Source: Rhizobium sp. Q54 (lineage in GTDB: Bacteria; Pseudomonadota; Alphaproteobacteria; UBA2966; CAIVPW01). From it: 64,000 bases of DNA. Below, one piece after another: positions 24,999 to 32,959 of the stretch. The position numbers and the translations under genes were made by a program. Location of the stretch: assembly GCA_945947575.1 (NCBI GenBank), contig CAMEYM010000005.1, forward strand, positions 45,565 to 109,564, in the 5' to 3' direction. The notes below the pieces were generated by a model that ran no database searches, had not been told where the DNA came from, and worked only from the letters and a program-made list of their open reading frames with translations. Position 1 is the stretch's first letter, and each line of letters starts with the position of its first letter.

Positions 24999-26183
24999 TC
25001 AGTTCGGATACAGCGCCGCCCGCGCCGCCGCCACGGCCGCGCCAGGCCGGGCGATCTTCATGCCGGCGCCCGGCAGCACGCTTTCCAGCGCCGCGAGGCA
25101 CAGGGTGATGTGGTTGGTCGTGCTTGAGGAGCCCATCAGCCCGATGCGCCACACCTTGCCGGCGAGCGCGCCGAGGCCCGCGCCGATCTCCAGGTTGTAG
25201 TCGGCGAGCAGGCGCTTGCGCACCGCCGCCTCGTCCACGCCGGCCGGCACCTTGATGGCGTTGAGCTGCGGCAGGCGCTCGTTCTCCGGCACCAGCAGCT
25301 CGAGGCCCATCGCCTCCAGCCCGGCGCGCAGCGCCAGGTGATTCTTCTTATGCCGCTCCCACGACTTCTCCAGGCCCTCTTCCTGCAGGATGACCAGCGA
25401 CTCGTGCAGGCCGTACAGCGCGTTGACCGGCGCGGTGTGGTGGTAGGTGCGCGCGCCGCCCTTGGCCTCCCAGTAGTTCATGATCAGCGACATATCCATG
25501 AACCAGCTCTGCACCTTGCGGTTCCGCCCCTTGATGACCTCCTCGGCGCGCGCCGAGAAGCTCACCGGCGACAAACCCGGCGCGCACGACAGGCACTTCT
25601 GCGAGCCCGAGTAGATCGCGTCGATGCCCCACGCATCGACCTCGAGCGGGATGCCGCCGAGCGACGTCACCGCGTCGACGATGGTCAGCATGCCGGCAGC
25701 CTTCGCCATCTTGCAGATGGCTTCCGCGTCCGAGCGTGCGCCCGTCGATGTCTCGGCATGCACGAACGCGATCACCTTGGCCTTCGGGTTGGCCTTGATG
25801 GCGTCGCGGACCTTGTTCAAGTCCACCGCACGGCCCCAGTCGTCGGTGACCATCACCGCGGTGGCGCCGCAGCGCTCGACGTTCTCCTTCATGCGCCCGC
25901 CGAACACGCCGTTCTGGCAGACGATGACCGTGTCGCCGGGTTCCACCAGATTGACGAAGCACGTCTCCATGCCCACCGAGCCCGGTCCCGACGCCGGCAT
26001 GGTCAGCCGGTTCTTGGTGCGGAACGCATAGCGCAGCAGGTCCTTCATCTCTTCCATCAGCTGCTGGAAGACCGGATCGAGATGCCCGATGCACGGCCGC
26101 GCCATGGCGGCCAGCACGCGAGGATGAACATCGGACGGGCCCGGGCCCATCAGCACGCGCAACGGCGGATTGAACGACGGCAT
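24999..26183 (-). CDS. Serine/alanine-glyoxylate aminotransferase family (class V, PLP)
   Basis: This 394-residue enzyme starts at the ATG at 26183; the open frame to 26897 beyond it is only the antisense of the next gene. It has the family N-terminus LMGPGPSDVHPRVLAAM, the cofactor-lining STGARSDAEAI and the PLP lysine K196 in YSGSQKCLSCAPG. It should transfer an amino group from serine or alanine to glyoxylate. Serine-glyoxylate aminotransferase is a serine-cycle enzyme of C1-using bacteria, which would fit the alcohol dehydrogenases 15 kb away, but the family also serves photorespiration-like and detoxifying roles. No other serine-cycle gene is in the window. Confidence 0.88.
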   Translation of the reverse strand: MPSFNPPLRVLMGPGPSDVHPRVLAAMARPCIGHLDPVFQQLMEEMKDLLRYAFRTKNRLTMPASGPGSVGMETCFVNLVEPGDTVIVCQNGVFGGRMKENVERCGATAVMVTDDWGRAVDLNKVRDAIKANPKAKVIAFVHAETSTGARSDAEAICKMAKAAGMLTIVDAVTSLGGIPLEVDAWGIDAIYSGSQKCLSCAPGLSPVSFSARAEEVIKGRNRKVQSWFMDMSLIMNYWEAKGGARTYHHTAPVNALYGLHESLVILQEEGLEKSWERHKKNHLALRAGLEAMGLELLVPENERLPQLNAIKVPAGVDEAAVRKRLLADYNLEIGAGLGALAGKVWRIGLMGSSSTTNHITLCLAALESVLPGAGMKIARPGAAVAAARAALYPN

Positions 26184-26411
26184 TAGCGTTGTAGTTCCCT
26201 TGGAGGTGTCGCGCGGTGGCGCGACCAGAGAAGCGGAGCGGCGGGAAGCTACCAAACCCGCCCCGCCAAGGCGAGCGCCGGCCCAAACGCGCCGTCCCCG
26301 AAGCGCCGCGCGGGTTAGCGCCTCCGCGCCGCCCTCCGTACCCCCTCCGCGACCGTACCGCCCGCGCCGCCGGTGCTTGTATGGGCCAAGCCCACCCCAC
26401 TGGAGGTTGCC

Positions 26412-26930
26412 ATGCGTCTTGCCCGCATCCTGGCGTCGCTGCTTCTCTTCGCCGTGTTCGTTCCCGGCCTCGCTGCCGCCCAGAACGCCCCCGATCCGTC
26501 CTACGTCACCCAGCGCTTGATCATGCTCTCGGCGCTCAGCGTCGATGCCGCCCGCATCGCCGCCGAGCGCGCCCAGAGCCGTGACGTGCGCGCATTCGCC
26601 GACGACGCCATCGATCGCTTCCGCGGCCTCACCAGCGACGCCCGCGAAATGGCCAACGATGCCGACCTGCCCGCCATCGCCACGCGCTACGAATTCGGCC
26701 GCGAGCAACTCGCCTTGCTCGACCGCATCAAGGACGCCGAAGGCCGCAACGTCGACCGCGCCTTCCTCGAGTTGCAGGACTACGTGACGCGCAACCTCAT
26801 CAACCTCTACGAGGACGCCGCCGACGGCACCCGCAACGAGCGCGTCCGCCGCTTCGCCCAGAACCACCTCGCCCTCGTGCGCGACCACGCCCGCCAAACC
26901 GACCGCATCCGCGACGCCGCCATCCGCTAG
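26412..26930 (+). CDS. DUF4142-like exported helical protein
   Basis: From the ATG at 26412, preceded by GGAGG, the protein has 172 residues: a signal peptide (LARILASLLLFAVFVPGLAAA) and an all-alpha body with SRDVRAFADDAIDRF and NHLALVRDHARQTDRIR. This resembles the ferritin-like DUF4142 family of exported proteins. No full metal-site motif is evident. The function is unknown, and some relatives are stress-induced. It is divergent from the aminotransferase. Confidence 0.7.
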   Translation: MRLARILASLLLFAVFVPGLAAAQNAPDPSYVTQRLIMLSALSVDAARIAAERAQSRDVRAFADDAIDRFRGLTSDAREMANDADLPAIATRYEFGREQLALLDRIKDAEGRNVDRAFLELQDYVTRNLINLYEDAADGTRNERVRRFAQNHLALVRDHARQTDRIRDAAIR

Positions 26931-26938
26931 CTCGAAAT

Positions 26939-27018
26939 GAATCCCTCCCTCGCATCAGCGGGGGAGGGATGTCCGTAGCTTGGCGCAACGCGCCTAGCGG
27001 AGGCAGGGTGAGGGTGGG
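26939..27018. repeat. Short intergenic palindromic repeat, copy B
   Basis: This begins with ATCCCTCCC as copy A does, has a hairpin CCCTCC/GGGAGGG, then GTCCGTAGCTTGG, CTAGCGGAGGCAGGGTGAGG. It fills nearly the whole gap between the DUF4142 gene and the flavoprotein gene. Confidence 0.65.
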
Positions 27019-27051
27019 GTTGTTTGTTTTTCCGCCGCTGCCTCGCGCACC

Positions 27052-28329
27052 GTGCATAAAGAGGGCGTGAACGCCCCAACCGCCCCCACCGCCGCCATCA
27101 TCGGCGCCGGCCCCGCCGGCCTGATGGCCGCCGAGGTCATCGCCACCGCCGGCGTCCCGGTCACGGTCTTCGACCGCATGCCCAGCCCCGGCCGCAAGTT
27201 CCTGATGGCCGGCCGCGGCGGCCTCAACCTCACGCACTCGGAACCATTCGATGCCTTCGCCGCCCGCTACGGCGCGGCTGCCGCCTGGATGGCCCCGCAC
27301 CTCGCGGCGTTCCCGCCCGCCGCCGCCATCGCCTGGTCGGAGTCCCTCGGCCAGCCGACCTTCGTCGGGACAAGCGGCCGCGTCTTCCCGCGCTCCATGA
27401 AGGCGAGCCCGCTCTTGCGCGCCTGGCTCGCCCGTCTCGACGGCCTCGGCGTCCGTCTCGTCCCCCGCGCCCGCTGGACCGCCTGGGACGCCGCGGGCGC
27501 GCTCACATTCGCCAACGCCGCACCGGTCACCGCCACCGCCGTGGTGCTCGCCGTGGGCGGCGCCTCGTGGCCGCGCCTCGGCGCCGACGGCGCCTGGACC
27601 GCGCAGTTGCCGGACTCGGCCATCGCGCCTCTGCGTCCGGCCAACTGCGGCTTCACGGTCGCATGGTCCGAGCCCTTCCGCACCCGCCACGCCGGCGCAC
27701 CGCTCAAGCGCATTTCGCTCTCCTTCGCCGGCCAGACCGTGCCCGGCGAAGCGGTCATCACCGCCGCCGGCATCGAAGGCGGCGCCGTCTACGCGCTGTC
27801 CGCGCCCCTGCGCGATGCAATCGCCCGCGATGGCTCGGCCACCCTGCACGTCGACCTGCGTCCCGACCTCTCCGCCGACGCGCTCGCCCGCCGCCTCGAC
27901 CAGCCGCGCGGCCGCGCCTCGCTGTCGAACTTCCTGCGCAAGCAGGCGGCCCTCGCCCCCGCCGCCATCGGCCTGGTGCAGGAAGCGCTGCACGCAGGCA
28001 ACCAAACGCCGCTTCCGGAACTGATCAAGGCGTTGCCGCTGCGCCTCGACGCGCCGTTCGCGCTCGCTCGCGCCATCTCCACCGCCGGCGGCCTCCGCCT
28101 CGGCGAGCTCGACGCCAACTTGATGTTCACGCAGCGCCCCGGCGTCTTCGCCGCCGGCGAGATGCTCGACTGGGAGGCGCCCACCGGCGGCTACCTCCTG
28201 CAAGCCTGCCTCGCCACCGGCACCGCGGCCGGCCGCGGCGTGCTGTCCTGGCTCGCCCGCCCTAAGGAAACCCCCTCCCCCGTTGCGGGGGAGGGATGGG
28301 GTGGGGGGTCGCTCGGCTCGCGGTCCTAG
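27052..28329 (+). CDS. TIGR03862/HI0933-family flavoprotein
   Basis: This 425-residue FAD-dependent oxidoreductase has a dinucleotide-binding site IIGAGPAGLMAAEVIA (residues 16-31), the family stretch GRKFLMAGRGGLNLTHSEPF, a second nucleotide segment VVLAVGGASWPRLG, and GVFAAGEMLDWEAPTGGYLL near the end. That pattern defines the HI0933-like/TIGR03862 family, whose substrate is unknown. Starts are GTG at 27052 or GTG at 27067. The last 20 residues (PSPVAGEGWGGGS and following) are encoded by repeat copy C, so the natural C-terminus has been replaced or extended by the repeat. Confidence 0.85.
   Translation: MHKEGVNAPTAPTAAIIGAGPAGLMAAEVIATAGVPVTVFDRMPSPGRKFLMAGRGGLNLTHSEPFDAFAARYGAAAAWMAPHLAAFPPAAAIAWSESLGQPTFVGTSGRVFPRSMKASPLLRAWLARLDGLGVRLVPRARWTAWDAAGALTFANAAPVTATAVVLAVGGASWPRLGADGAWTAQLPDSAIAPLRPANCGFTVAWSEPFRTRHAGAPLKRISLSFAGQTVPGEAVITAAGIEGGAVYALSAPLRDAIARDGSATLHVDLRPDLSADALARRLDQPRGRASLSNFLRKQAALAPAAIGLVQEALHAGNQTPLPELIKALPLRLDAPFALARAISTAGGLRLGELDANLMFTQRPGVFAAGEMLDWEAPTGGYLLQACLATGTAAGRGVLSWLARPKETPSPVAGEGWGGGSLGSRS
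28270..28312. repeat. Intergenic palindromic repeat, copy C, overlapping a coding end
   Basis: The hairpin CCCCTCCCCC/GGGGGAGGG followed by ATGGGGTGGGG is the first half of copies A and B. It lies inside the 3' end of the flavoprotein gene and adds a Gly/Pro/Ser-rich tail to the protein. Confidence 0.6.
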
Positions 28330-29567
28330 CGGACCTTCTTCGCCACCCAAATCCCCTGCGCGCCCGTCCCGCCGGGCCCGCGCCCGCCGTAATACAGGTA
28401 CGCCTCGCCGTTCGGCATCTCGAGCACGGCCGGATCGCCCGGCTGCTGCCCCGCCGGCGTGTCCTCGATCGCCATCACCTGCTCGACGCCCCCGAACGTC
28501 AGCCCGTCCGCGGAGGTCGCCATGCAGATGCCCTGGCAGCCGCCGACCACCCAGAAGTAGAGCTTGATGCGCCCATCCGGCAGCACGTGCGCGTTGGGCC
28601 CGTCGATCGTGCGCTGCGTCGCCGGCACGCCCGCGTCGGCGAGGTCACCTGGATCGACCCGCACGCCCGCCTCGCGCGTCCACGTCAGCCCGTCGCGCGA
28701 CACGGCCGATAGAATCACCATCTTGCCGCCGTTGAAGAACGCGGCGTCCGCGCGCGTGCCGCGGTAGTACATGCGCCAGGTGCCATCGCGCATCAGCACG
28801 GTGGTGGACGCGCCGACATTGTCGCGATCGTCGGCACCAAACAGCCCCTTCGGCACGCGCACCCCGCGCTCGTCCGCAAACGTCAGCCCGCCGTCGCGCG
28901 ACAGCGCGCTCTGGATGACCTGCTCGCGCTGGAAGTACATGCGCATCTCACCATTCGGCAGCACCACCACGTCCGGGAACGCCGCGTTGCGCACGCGCAC
29001 GCCGCGCTCTTGCGCCCACGTCACGCCGTCGCGCGACGCGAAGCTGACGATGGAGTGATCCGCCATCGCGCCGGCGTAGATGCGATAGCCGCCACCGGGC
29101 AGCGCGACGACCTCCGCGTCGGCGATGTCGTCCCGCCCGACCGCGACGAACTGCCCGCCCGCCTTCACGCTCTCCCACGCCTCGCTCGCCCGCGCGATCG
29201 GCACCACGCGCGAGCTGACCGGGTTCACCGCCATCCCCGCGATCGGCGGATCCATCGGCCGCCCGCCAACCCCGCCCGGTCCCTGCGGACCAGGCCCTCC
29301 CGGCGCCCCCTGGAAATGCGGTGCATTGCCGAGCGGCGGCGGCCCCATCGGTGTCGGCGGCTGCGCCCCGCCGGGAGTGCCGAGCGGGGGAGGGCCCATC
29401 GGGGTTGGTGGCACCTGAGCGAGCGCGGTGGCGCCCACCCCAACGAGAAGCGCCACCGCCCCCGCCGTCATTGCGAGCCGTCGCGCGGGCCGCGCGCATT
29501 CGGCGCGACGGCGAAGCAATCCAGGGGTTGTCTTTGGTTCCGAATGACTCCGCGCCCCATGCCGCAT
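28326..29567 (-). CDS. Exported sialidase/BNR-like beta-propeller protein with repeat-interrupted signal peptide
   Basis: This 413-residue protein has a strong start: AGGAGG eight bases before the ATG at 29567. Its hydrophobic signal core (AGAVALLVGVGATALAQ) begins only at residue 35. The 27 residues before it are encoded by a palindromic repeat (29467-29548). After the signal comes a Pro/Gly-rich linker with two copies of PPTPMGPPPLG. The body has recurring SRDG-T-type turns (FASRDGVTWAQERGVRVRN, LSRDGGLTFADERGVRV, VSRDGLTWTREAGVRVD, TSADGLTFG), which look like the Asp-boxes of sialidase/BNR or GH43-like propellers. Catalytic residues cannot be placed. The function is unknown, possibly binding or cleaving a glycan. 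Confidence 0.72.
   Translation of the reverse strand: MRHGARSHSEPKTTPGLLRRRAECARPARRLAMTAGAVALLVGVGATALAQVPPTPMGPPPLGTPGGAQPPTPMGPPPLGNAPHFQGAPGGPGPQGPGGVGGRPMDPPIAGMAVNPVSSRVVPIARASEAWESVKAGGQFVAVGRDDIADAEVVALPGGGYRIYAGAMADHSIVSFASRDGVTWAQERGVRVRNAAFPDVVVLPNGEMRMYFQREQVIQSALSRDGGLTFADERGVRVPKGLFGADDRDNVGASTTVLMRDGTWRMYYRGTRADAAFFNGGKMVILSAVSRDGLTWTREAGVRVDPGDLADAGVPATQRTIDGPNAHVLPDGRIKLYFWVVGGCQGICMATSADGLTFGGVEQVMAIEDTPAGQQPGDPAVLEMPNGEAYLYYGGRGPGGTGAQGIWVAKKVR
29467..29548. repeat. 82-base palindromic repeat with GTCATT/AATGAC ends, inside a coding sequence
   Basis: The element begins GTCATTGCGAGC and ends CCGAATGAC, with an internal inverted repeat CCGTCGCGC/GCGCGACGG followed by GAAGCAATCCAGGGG. 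The strings GTCATTGCGAG and AAGCAATCC are typical of dispersed repeats found in many bacterial genomes. It keeps the reading frame of the host gene open and adds Arg/Ala-rich residues. Confidence 0.65.
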
Positions 29568-29595
29568 CTCGTTTCCTCCTGGGCTCTTGGCGCGC

Positions 29596-29937
29596 CTAGG
29601 CGGCTCGCGGGTGGACGTCGCGGTCGATCGCCGCGCCGGCCTCCCTGCGCGTCTTCGTCAGGTCGTGCGTCGCCTGCATCGTGATCCAGAACTCGGCGCT
29701 GGTGCCGAAGAACCGCGCCAGGCGCAGGGCGGTGTCCGCGCTCACGCCGCGCTCGCCCTTGACGATGGCGCCGATCCGGGTCGCCGGCACGCGAAGCGCC
29801 ATCGCCAGCGCCTGCACCGACATTCCCAGGGGCGTCAGGAAATCCTCGCTCAGCACCTCGCCCGGGTGAGCGGTGACTCGATCGGGCGTCGCGGCCCCCT
29901 TGTTGGCCCCCCTAGTGATAGTCCGTGACTTCGACAT
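29596..29937 (-). CDS. higA: HigA-family antitoxin, XRE-type DNA-binding protein
   Basis: This 113-residue protein starts at 29937 with GGAGGG eight bases upstream. VTAHPGEVLSEDFLTPLGMS at residues 21-40 is the classic HigA opening. It is followed by a helix-turn-helix (VQALAMALRVPATRIGAIVK) and RLARFFGTSAEFWITMQATHDL. HigA binds and neutralises HigB, an mRNA interferase, and represses its own operon. Here the toxin upstream is only a fragment, so this is an orphan antitoxin that may act purely as a regulator. The open frame extends to 30072, but that part lacks family similarity. Confidence 0.9.
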   Translation of the reverse strand: MSKSRTITRGANKGAATPDRVTAHPGEVLSEDFLTPLGMSVQALAMALRVPATRIGAIVKGERGVSADTALRLARFFGTSAEFWITMQATHDLTKTRREAGAAIDRDVHPRAA

Positions 29938-30020
29938 CGGCCGGACCCTCCTTGGTCCCAAACAAAGGATATGCGCCAGCGGTCGTTGACGCGGATCGAA
30001 TGCTGCCCGCACGCCCTCGT
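29912..30020 (-). pseudogene. higB: higB toxin remnant (N-terminus lost, frameshifted)
   Basis: Translating the minus strand upstream of higA gives RACGQHSIRVNDRWRISFVW, the conserved C-terminal half of HigB. The frame then breaks at a GGAGGG tract (29946-29951). After removing one G it continues GGPADVEVTDYH and stops at 29912, as normal HigB proteins do. No HigB N-terminus is found upstream in any frame. The frameshift site is also the ribosome binding site of higA, so the sequence may be kept for higA translation. Confidence 0.75.
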
Positions 30021-30034
30021 GAATACGAAATGTG

Positions 30035-30062
30035 TTGACTTGTCCGATACGGTATGTATAGT
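30035..30062. promoter_or_regulatory. Probable hig control region
   Basis: An inverted repeat ATAC-N5-GTAT (30047-30059) lies about 25 bases before the higB remnant and is a candidate HigA operator. On the plus strand TTGACT (30035-30040) and TATAGT (30057-30062), 16 bases apart, make a good sigma-70 promoter pointing away from higA. On the minus strand TATACAT could be the -10 for higA. Confidence 0.45.
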
Positions 30063-30360
30063 AGGGCCGCAACCCAACCCAGGTGCAACCGATGCCGTTC
30101 GCAATTGCCCCGTCTGTCCCGACCTTTTCCGGCGACGCGCGCCGCAGCTGGGTGCCGGTCGCCCAGGCCCGGTGAATCGCCCGTAGTTACGGTGTCTCGG
30201 GCGAGCCAAGCCAACGATGCGCCCGGCCGCGTCCGCGCTCCGCGCAATCCCGCGCATTTTGCGCGGGAGCCCTGCGCGGCGAGTCGACCCGCCGCCATAT
30301 TCGCCCGCAATCGCCCGTACCCACCGTAGTTCAGAGAGGATTTTAGCAGCGGGCGAGGGG
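30063..30360. other. Gene-free stretch between the hig remnant and the lipoprotein gene
   Basis: Nothing credible is encoded here. The short plus-strand frame from 30092 (27 codons) has no support. A perfect 9-bp-arm hairpin, TCCCGCGCA/TGCGCGGGA with a 3-base loop, lies at 30248-30268 and has no T tract. The region may be a scar of the deletion that removed the higB start. Confidence 0.5.
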
Positions 30361-31011
30361 CTACCCCGCGGTGCTCGCCACCAGCCGCGGCGCGGGCGCG
30401 TCCACGCCGCGGATCTGCCACAGGTAGATCGTCGTGCCGTTCGGCCCCGGCTGGGTGGCGGTGGCGTTGTGGTCCACCACCGGCAGCTCGGTAACGACGC
30501 GCAGGTCGCCCTGCATGTTGAGGCCGGCGTCGAGTACCCACTGGCGCTGGGCGGTCGGCACGGTGTTGCCGCGCACCGTGATCTCCTCTTTGGTCTTCAC
30601 GTACTGGATCTGCAGCACGCGGCTGTCGGTGCGCACAAAGGTGATGCCGGTCTGGCGATAGATGTTGCCCGACTTCTCGTAGTCCACTTGGAACGCGCCG
30701 TTGCCGAGGTACTCGAGCTCGCGGAAGCCGGGGTCGCGCTGCAGGTCGGCGGTCACGTTGCGCACCCGCTCCGCCAGCGCCGCCGCCGTGGGCCGGTCCG
30801 GCATCAGTCCGGGGGCCAGCGGCCCGTACGTCAGGATGCCGGTGTAGACCATGGTCCAGTCGCCGGCCGCGTTGACCGTGATCTGCGCGTTGAAGCGCGT
30901 CGGGATGTAGCACGCCGACAGCACCAGCAGCCCGAGCGCCGCCGTCAGCAGCACCCGTGCCAGAGGCCATCGCTCGCCGCGCACGTCTCTCACCGCTTCG
31001 CCCTGTTCCAC
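30361..31011 (-). CDS. Exported lipoprotein of unknown function
   Basis: The protein has a lipobox (LGLLVLSAC followed by YIPTRFNAQ), so it is a predicted lipoprotein with a mature part of about 180 residues. That part begins with a beta-rich segment (ITVNAAGDWTMVYTG), common in lipoproteins with a LppM/DUF-like fold. I chose GTG at 31011, with GGGGA upstream. The frame also allows GTG at 30993 and an ATG at 31065, but the last overlaps the divergent MFS gene start. No enzymatic motif is visible. Confidence 0.6.
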   Translation of the reverse strand: MEQGEAVRDVRGERWPLARVLLTAALGLLVLSACYIPTRFNAQITVNAAGDWTMVYTGILTYGPLAPGLMPDRPTAAALAERVRNVTADLQRDPGFRELEYLGNGAFQVDYEKSGNIYRQTGITFVRTDSRVLQIQYVKTKEEITVRGNTVPTAQRQWVLDAGLNMQGDLRVVTELPVVDHNATATQPGPNGTTIYLWQIRGVDAPAPRLVASTAG

Positions 31012-31052
31012 GCAGTCCCCAGACGCTATATCCGCAACTATAGACCCGCCCG

Positions 31053-32324
31053 ATGGCCGCACCACCGCTCACCGACCTCTCCGGCATCGCCCGCGTCTTC
31101 TCCAACCGTAACTACGCCATCTATTCGGCCGGTGCTTGGGTGTCGCTGGTCGGCCTGTGGGTCCAGCGCCTGGGCGTCGGCTGGCTGGCGTGGGAGCTCA
31201 CCCACTCCGGCTTCTGGCTCGGCGCCGTCGCCTTCGCCGACCTCTTTCCGGTGCTGGTCGTCGGCCTGTTCGGCGGCGTGCTCGCCGATCGCTTCGACCG
31301 CCGCCGCATCCTCCTGGTCAACCAGTTCCTGCAGCTCGGCCAGGCCGTGGTGCTGTGGGGCATGACCTGGATGGGCGTCATCACCATCGGGTGGCTGTTC
31401 GCGCTCACGCTGTTCATCGGCGTCGTCGTCGCCCTCGGCCAGCCGGCGCGCCTGTCGCTGGTGCCCTCCCTGGTGCGCCCGGCGGATGTCGGCGGCGCCG
31501 TCGCCATCCACGCCGTCAACTTCAACCTGGCGCGCTTCGTCGGTCCCGCGGTGGCCGGCTACATGATCTCTGCCTACGACGTCAGCTGGGCGTTCCTGTT
31601 CAACGCCGTCACGTTCGTCGCCTTCATCGTCGCGCTTCTGCTGCTGCGCCTGCCGCGCCAGCGTCCGCGCGCCACTAATGGCGAGGGCGTGTTCCAGCAG
31701 GTGGGGCAGGGCATCGCCTACGCCGTCAACCACCCGGGCATCGCCGCTGTCCTGCTGCTCATGGCGGCGACGTCGTTCCTGGTGCGGCCGGTGTTCGAGC
31801 TGCTGCCGGGCTTCGCCGACCACGTCTTCTTAAGCGACGCCGCCGGCCTCGCCACGCTTACGTCAGCCGTGGGGTTGGGCGCGCTCGCCGGCGGCCTGTG
31901 GCTGGCCCAGCGCGCCACTGCCCTCGGCTCGGCGGCGATCGCCGTCGCCTGTTCGGGGATGCTGGCGGTCGCGGGGCTCGTCTTCGTCGCCACCGACCTC
32001 TTGTGGGTCGGCGCATTCGCCATGGTGTTTGGCGGCTTCGCTGCCGTGGCGATCAGCGTCAGCACGCAGACTCTCGTGCAGACCGGCGTGCCGTCGCACG
32101 TGCGCGGCCGCGTCCTCAGCATCTGGGGCATGCTGCTGCGCGGCGTGCCTGCCGCCGGCGCCCTCGCCATGGGCTCGGCCTCCGACTACGTCGGCCTCAA
32201 ACCGCCGCTGCTGCTCGGCTCACTCCTATTGCTCGCCGGTGCGCTGGTGCTGGCCCGCCGGTCGCGCACCGAGATGCGCGCCCTCGAGACCGCCGAGGCA
32301 CCTGCGCCGGCCGCGGCGACCTAG
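31053..32324 (+). CDS. Major facilitator superfamily exporter (EntS/MFS_3-like)
   Basis: This 423-residue integral membrane protein has about twelve hydrophobic helices. The MFS signature between helices 2 and 3 is clear (GGVLADRFDRRRILLVNQF). A related loop, VPSHVRGRVLSIWGMLL, appears before helix 11. The overall sequence looks like the MFS_3 group that exports siderophores and drugs. The substrate cannot be predicted. The gene is divergent from the lipoprotein and its stop overlaps the convergent exoD-like gene by four bases. Confidence 0.85.
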   Translation: MAAPPLTDLSGIARVFSNRNYAIYSAGAWVSLVGLWVQRLGVGWLAWELTHSGFWLGAVAFADLFPVLVVGLFGGVLADRFDRRRILLVNQFLQLGQAVVLWGMTWMGVITIGWLFALTLFIGVVVALGQPARLSLVPSLVRPADVGGAVAIHAVNFNLARFVGPAVAGYMISAYDVSWAFLFNAVTFVAFIVALLLLRLPRQRPRATNGEGVFQQVGQGIAYAVNHPGIAAVLLLMAATSFLVRPVFELLPGFADHVFLSDAAGLATLTSAVGLGALAGGLWLAQRATALGSAAIAVACSGMLAVAGLVFVATDLLWVGAFAMVFGGFAAVAISVSTQTLVQTGVPSHVRGRVLSIWGMLLRGVPAAGALAMGSASDYVGLKPPLLLGSLLLLAGALVLARRSRTEMRALETAEAPAPAAAT

Positions 32325-32959
32325 CCGAAGATGTTCTTGAATGCCGCCACTCCGGCGAAGCCGAGCGCGTACACCAGCCCGCCCGCCGCCACCGCCAGGA
32401 CCAGCCCGACGATGGCCGCGACGCCGTCCCGGCGTGCCACTGCCAGGGCGATGACGGCGATGGCGATGCCGGGCAGCCAGTTGCCGGCCGGGATCGGCAG
32501 CACGAACAGCATCGACATGAGCAGCGTGACCACGCCCATGAAGCGCTGGCCGACCCCGGTGACCAGCACCAAGAGGCGCGGCTTCAGCATGCGCTCGACG
32601 GACCGCGAGCGCTGTGCCCACTCCGCCAGGCGCTCGACCTGGCCCCGCGCAATCTGCCGCTCGGCCAGGCGCTTGGGGATCCACGGCTCCGGGAACCCCC
32701 ATGCCAGCTGCCACGACAGGAACAGCAGCGGCAGGCCGAGGATGGTCGACATGCCCGGCACGAAGGCCGGGATCAGGCTCAAGCCCGCCCAGACGAATAG
32801 CAGCACGCCGAACGAACGGCCGCCCAGGCCGTGGACGATGTCGTGGACGGTGATCGGCTCATCCGCGGGCCGCTCGAGGAGGGATCGGAGCGCCTCGGCC
32901 GGACTATCGACGGTCCGGGGTGGGCGGTTGCGGCGGTGGAATCGCATTGGCACGCGCAC
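32321..32959 (-). CDS. exoD: ExoD-family exopolysaccharide-related membrane protein
   Basis: This 212-residue protein has the ExoD family pattern: a soluble N-terminal segment with VHDIVHGLGGRSFGVLLFVW, the loop LIPAFVPGMSTILGLPLLFL, WIPKRLAERQI, and several C-terminal membrane helices. ExoD was first described as needed for exopolysaccharide production and alkaline tolerance in rhizobia; the mechanism is unknown. It starts at 32959 or at Met5 (32947). It precedes, in the opposite direction, the large glycan operon at 33114, which fits a surface polysaccharide connection. Confidence 0.82.
   Translation of the reverse strand: MRVPMRFHRRNRPPRTVDSPAEALRSLLERPADEPITVHDIVHGLGGRSFGVLLFVWAGLSLIPAFVPGMSTILGLPLLFLSWQLAWGFPEPWIPKRLAERQIARGQVERLAEWAQRSRSVERMLKPRLLVLVTGVGQRFMGVVTLLMSMLFVLPIPAGNWLPGIAIAVIALAVARRDGVAAIVGLVLAVAAGGLVYALGFAGVAAFKNIFG

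Noticed and set aside
26184..26897. N-terminal extension of the aminotransferase
   Set aside because: It covers the DUF4142 gene in antisense and the divergent promoter region. The family N-terminus begins at 26183.
24899..28312. CRISPR array
   Set aside because: The three repeats are over a kilobase apart, diverge in length and have genes between them, not spacers.
29912..30020. Programmed frameshifting to express full HigB
   Set aside because: The N-terminal two thirds of HigB are absent from every frame upstream, so a frameshift alone could not produce a toxin.
29912..31105. 397-residue minus-strand frame over the lipoprotein gene and hig region
   Set aside because: Only its last dozen residues (PADVEVTDYH) are meaningful, as the end of the frameshifted HigB. 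The rest is a shadow frame.
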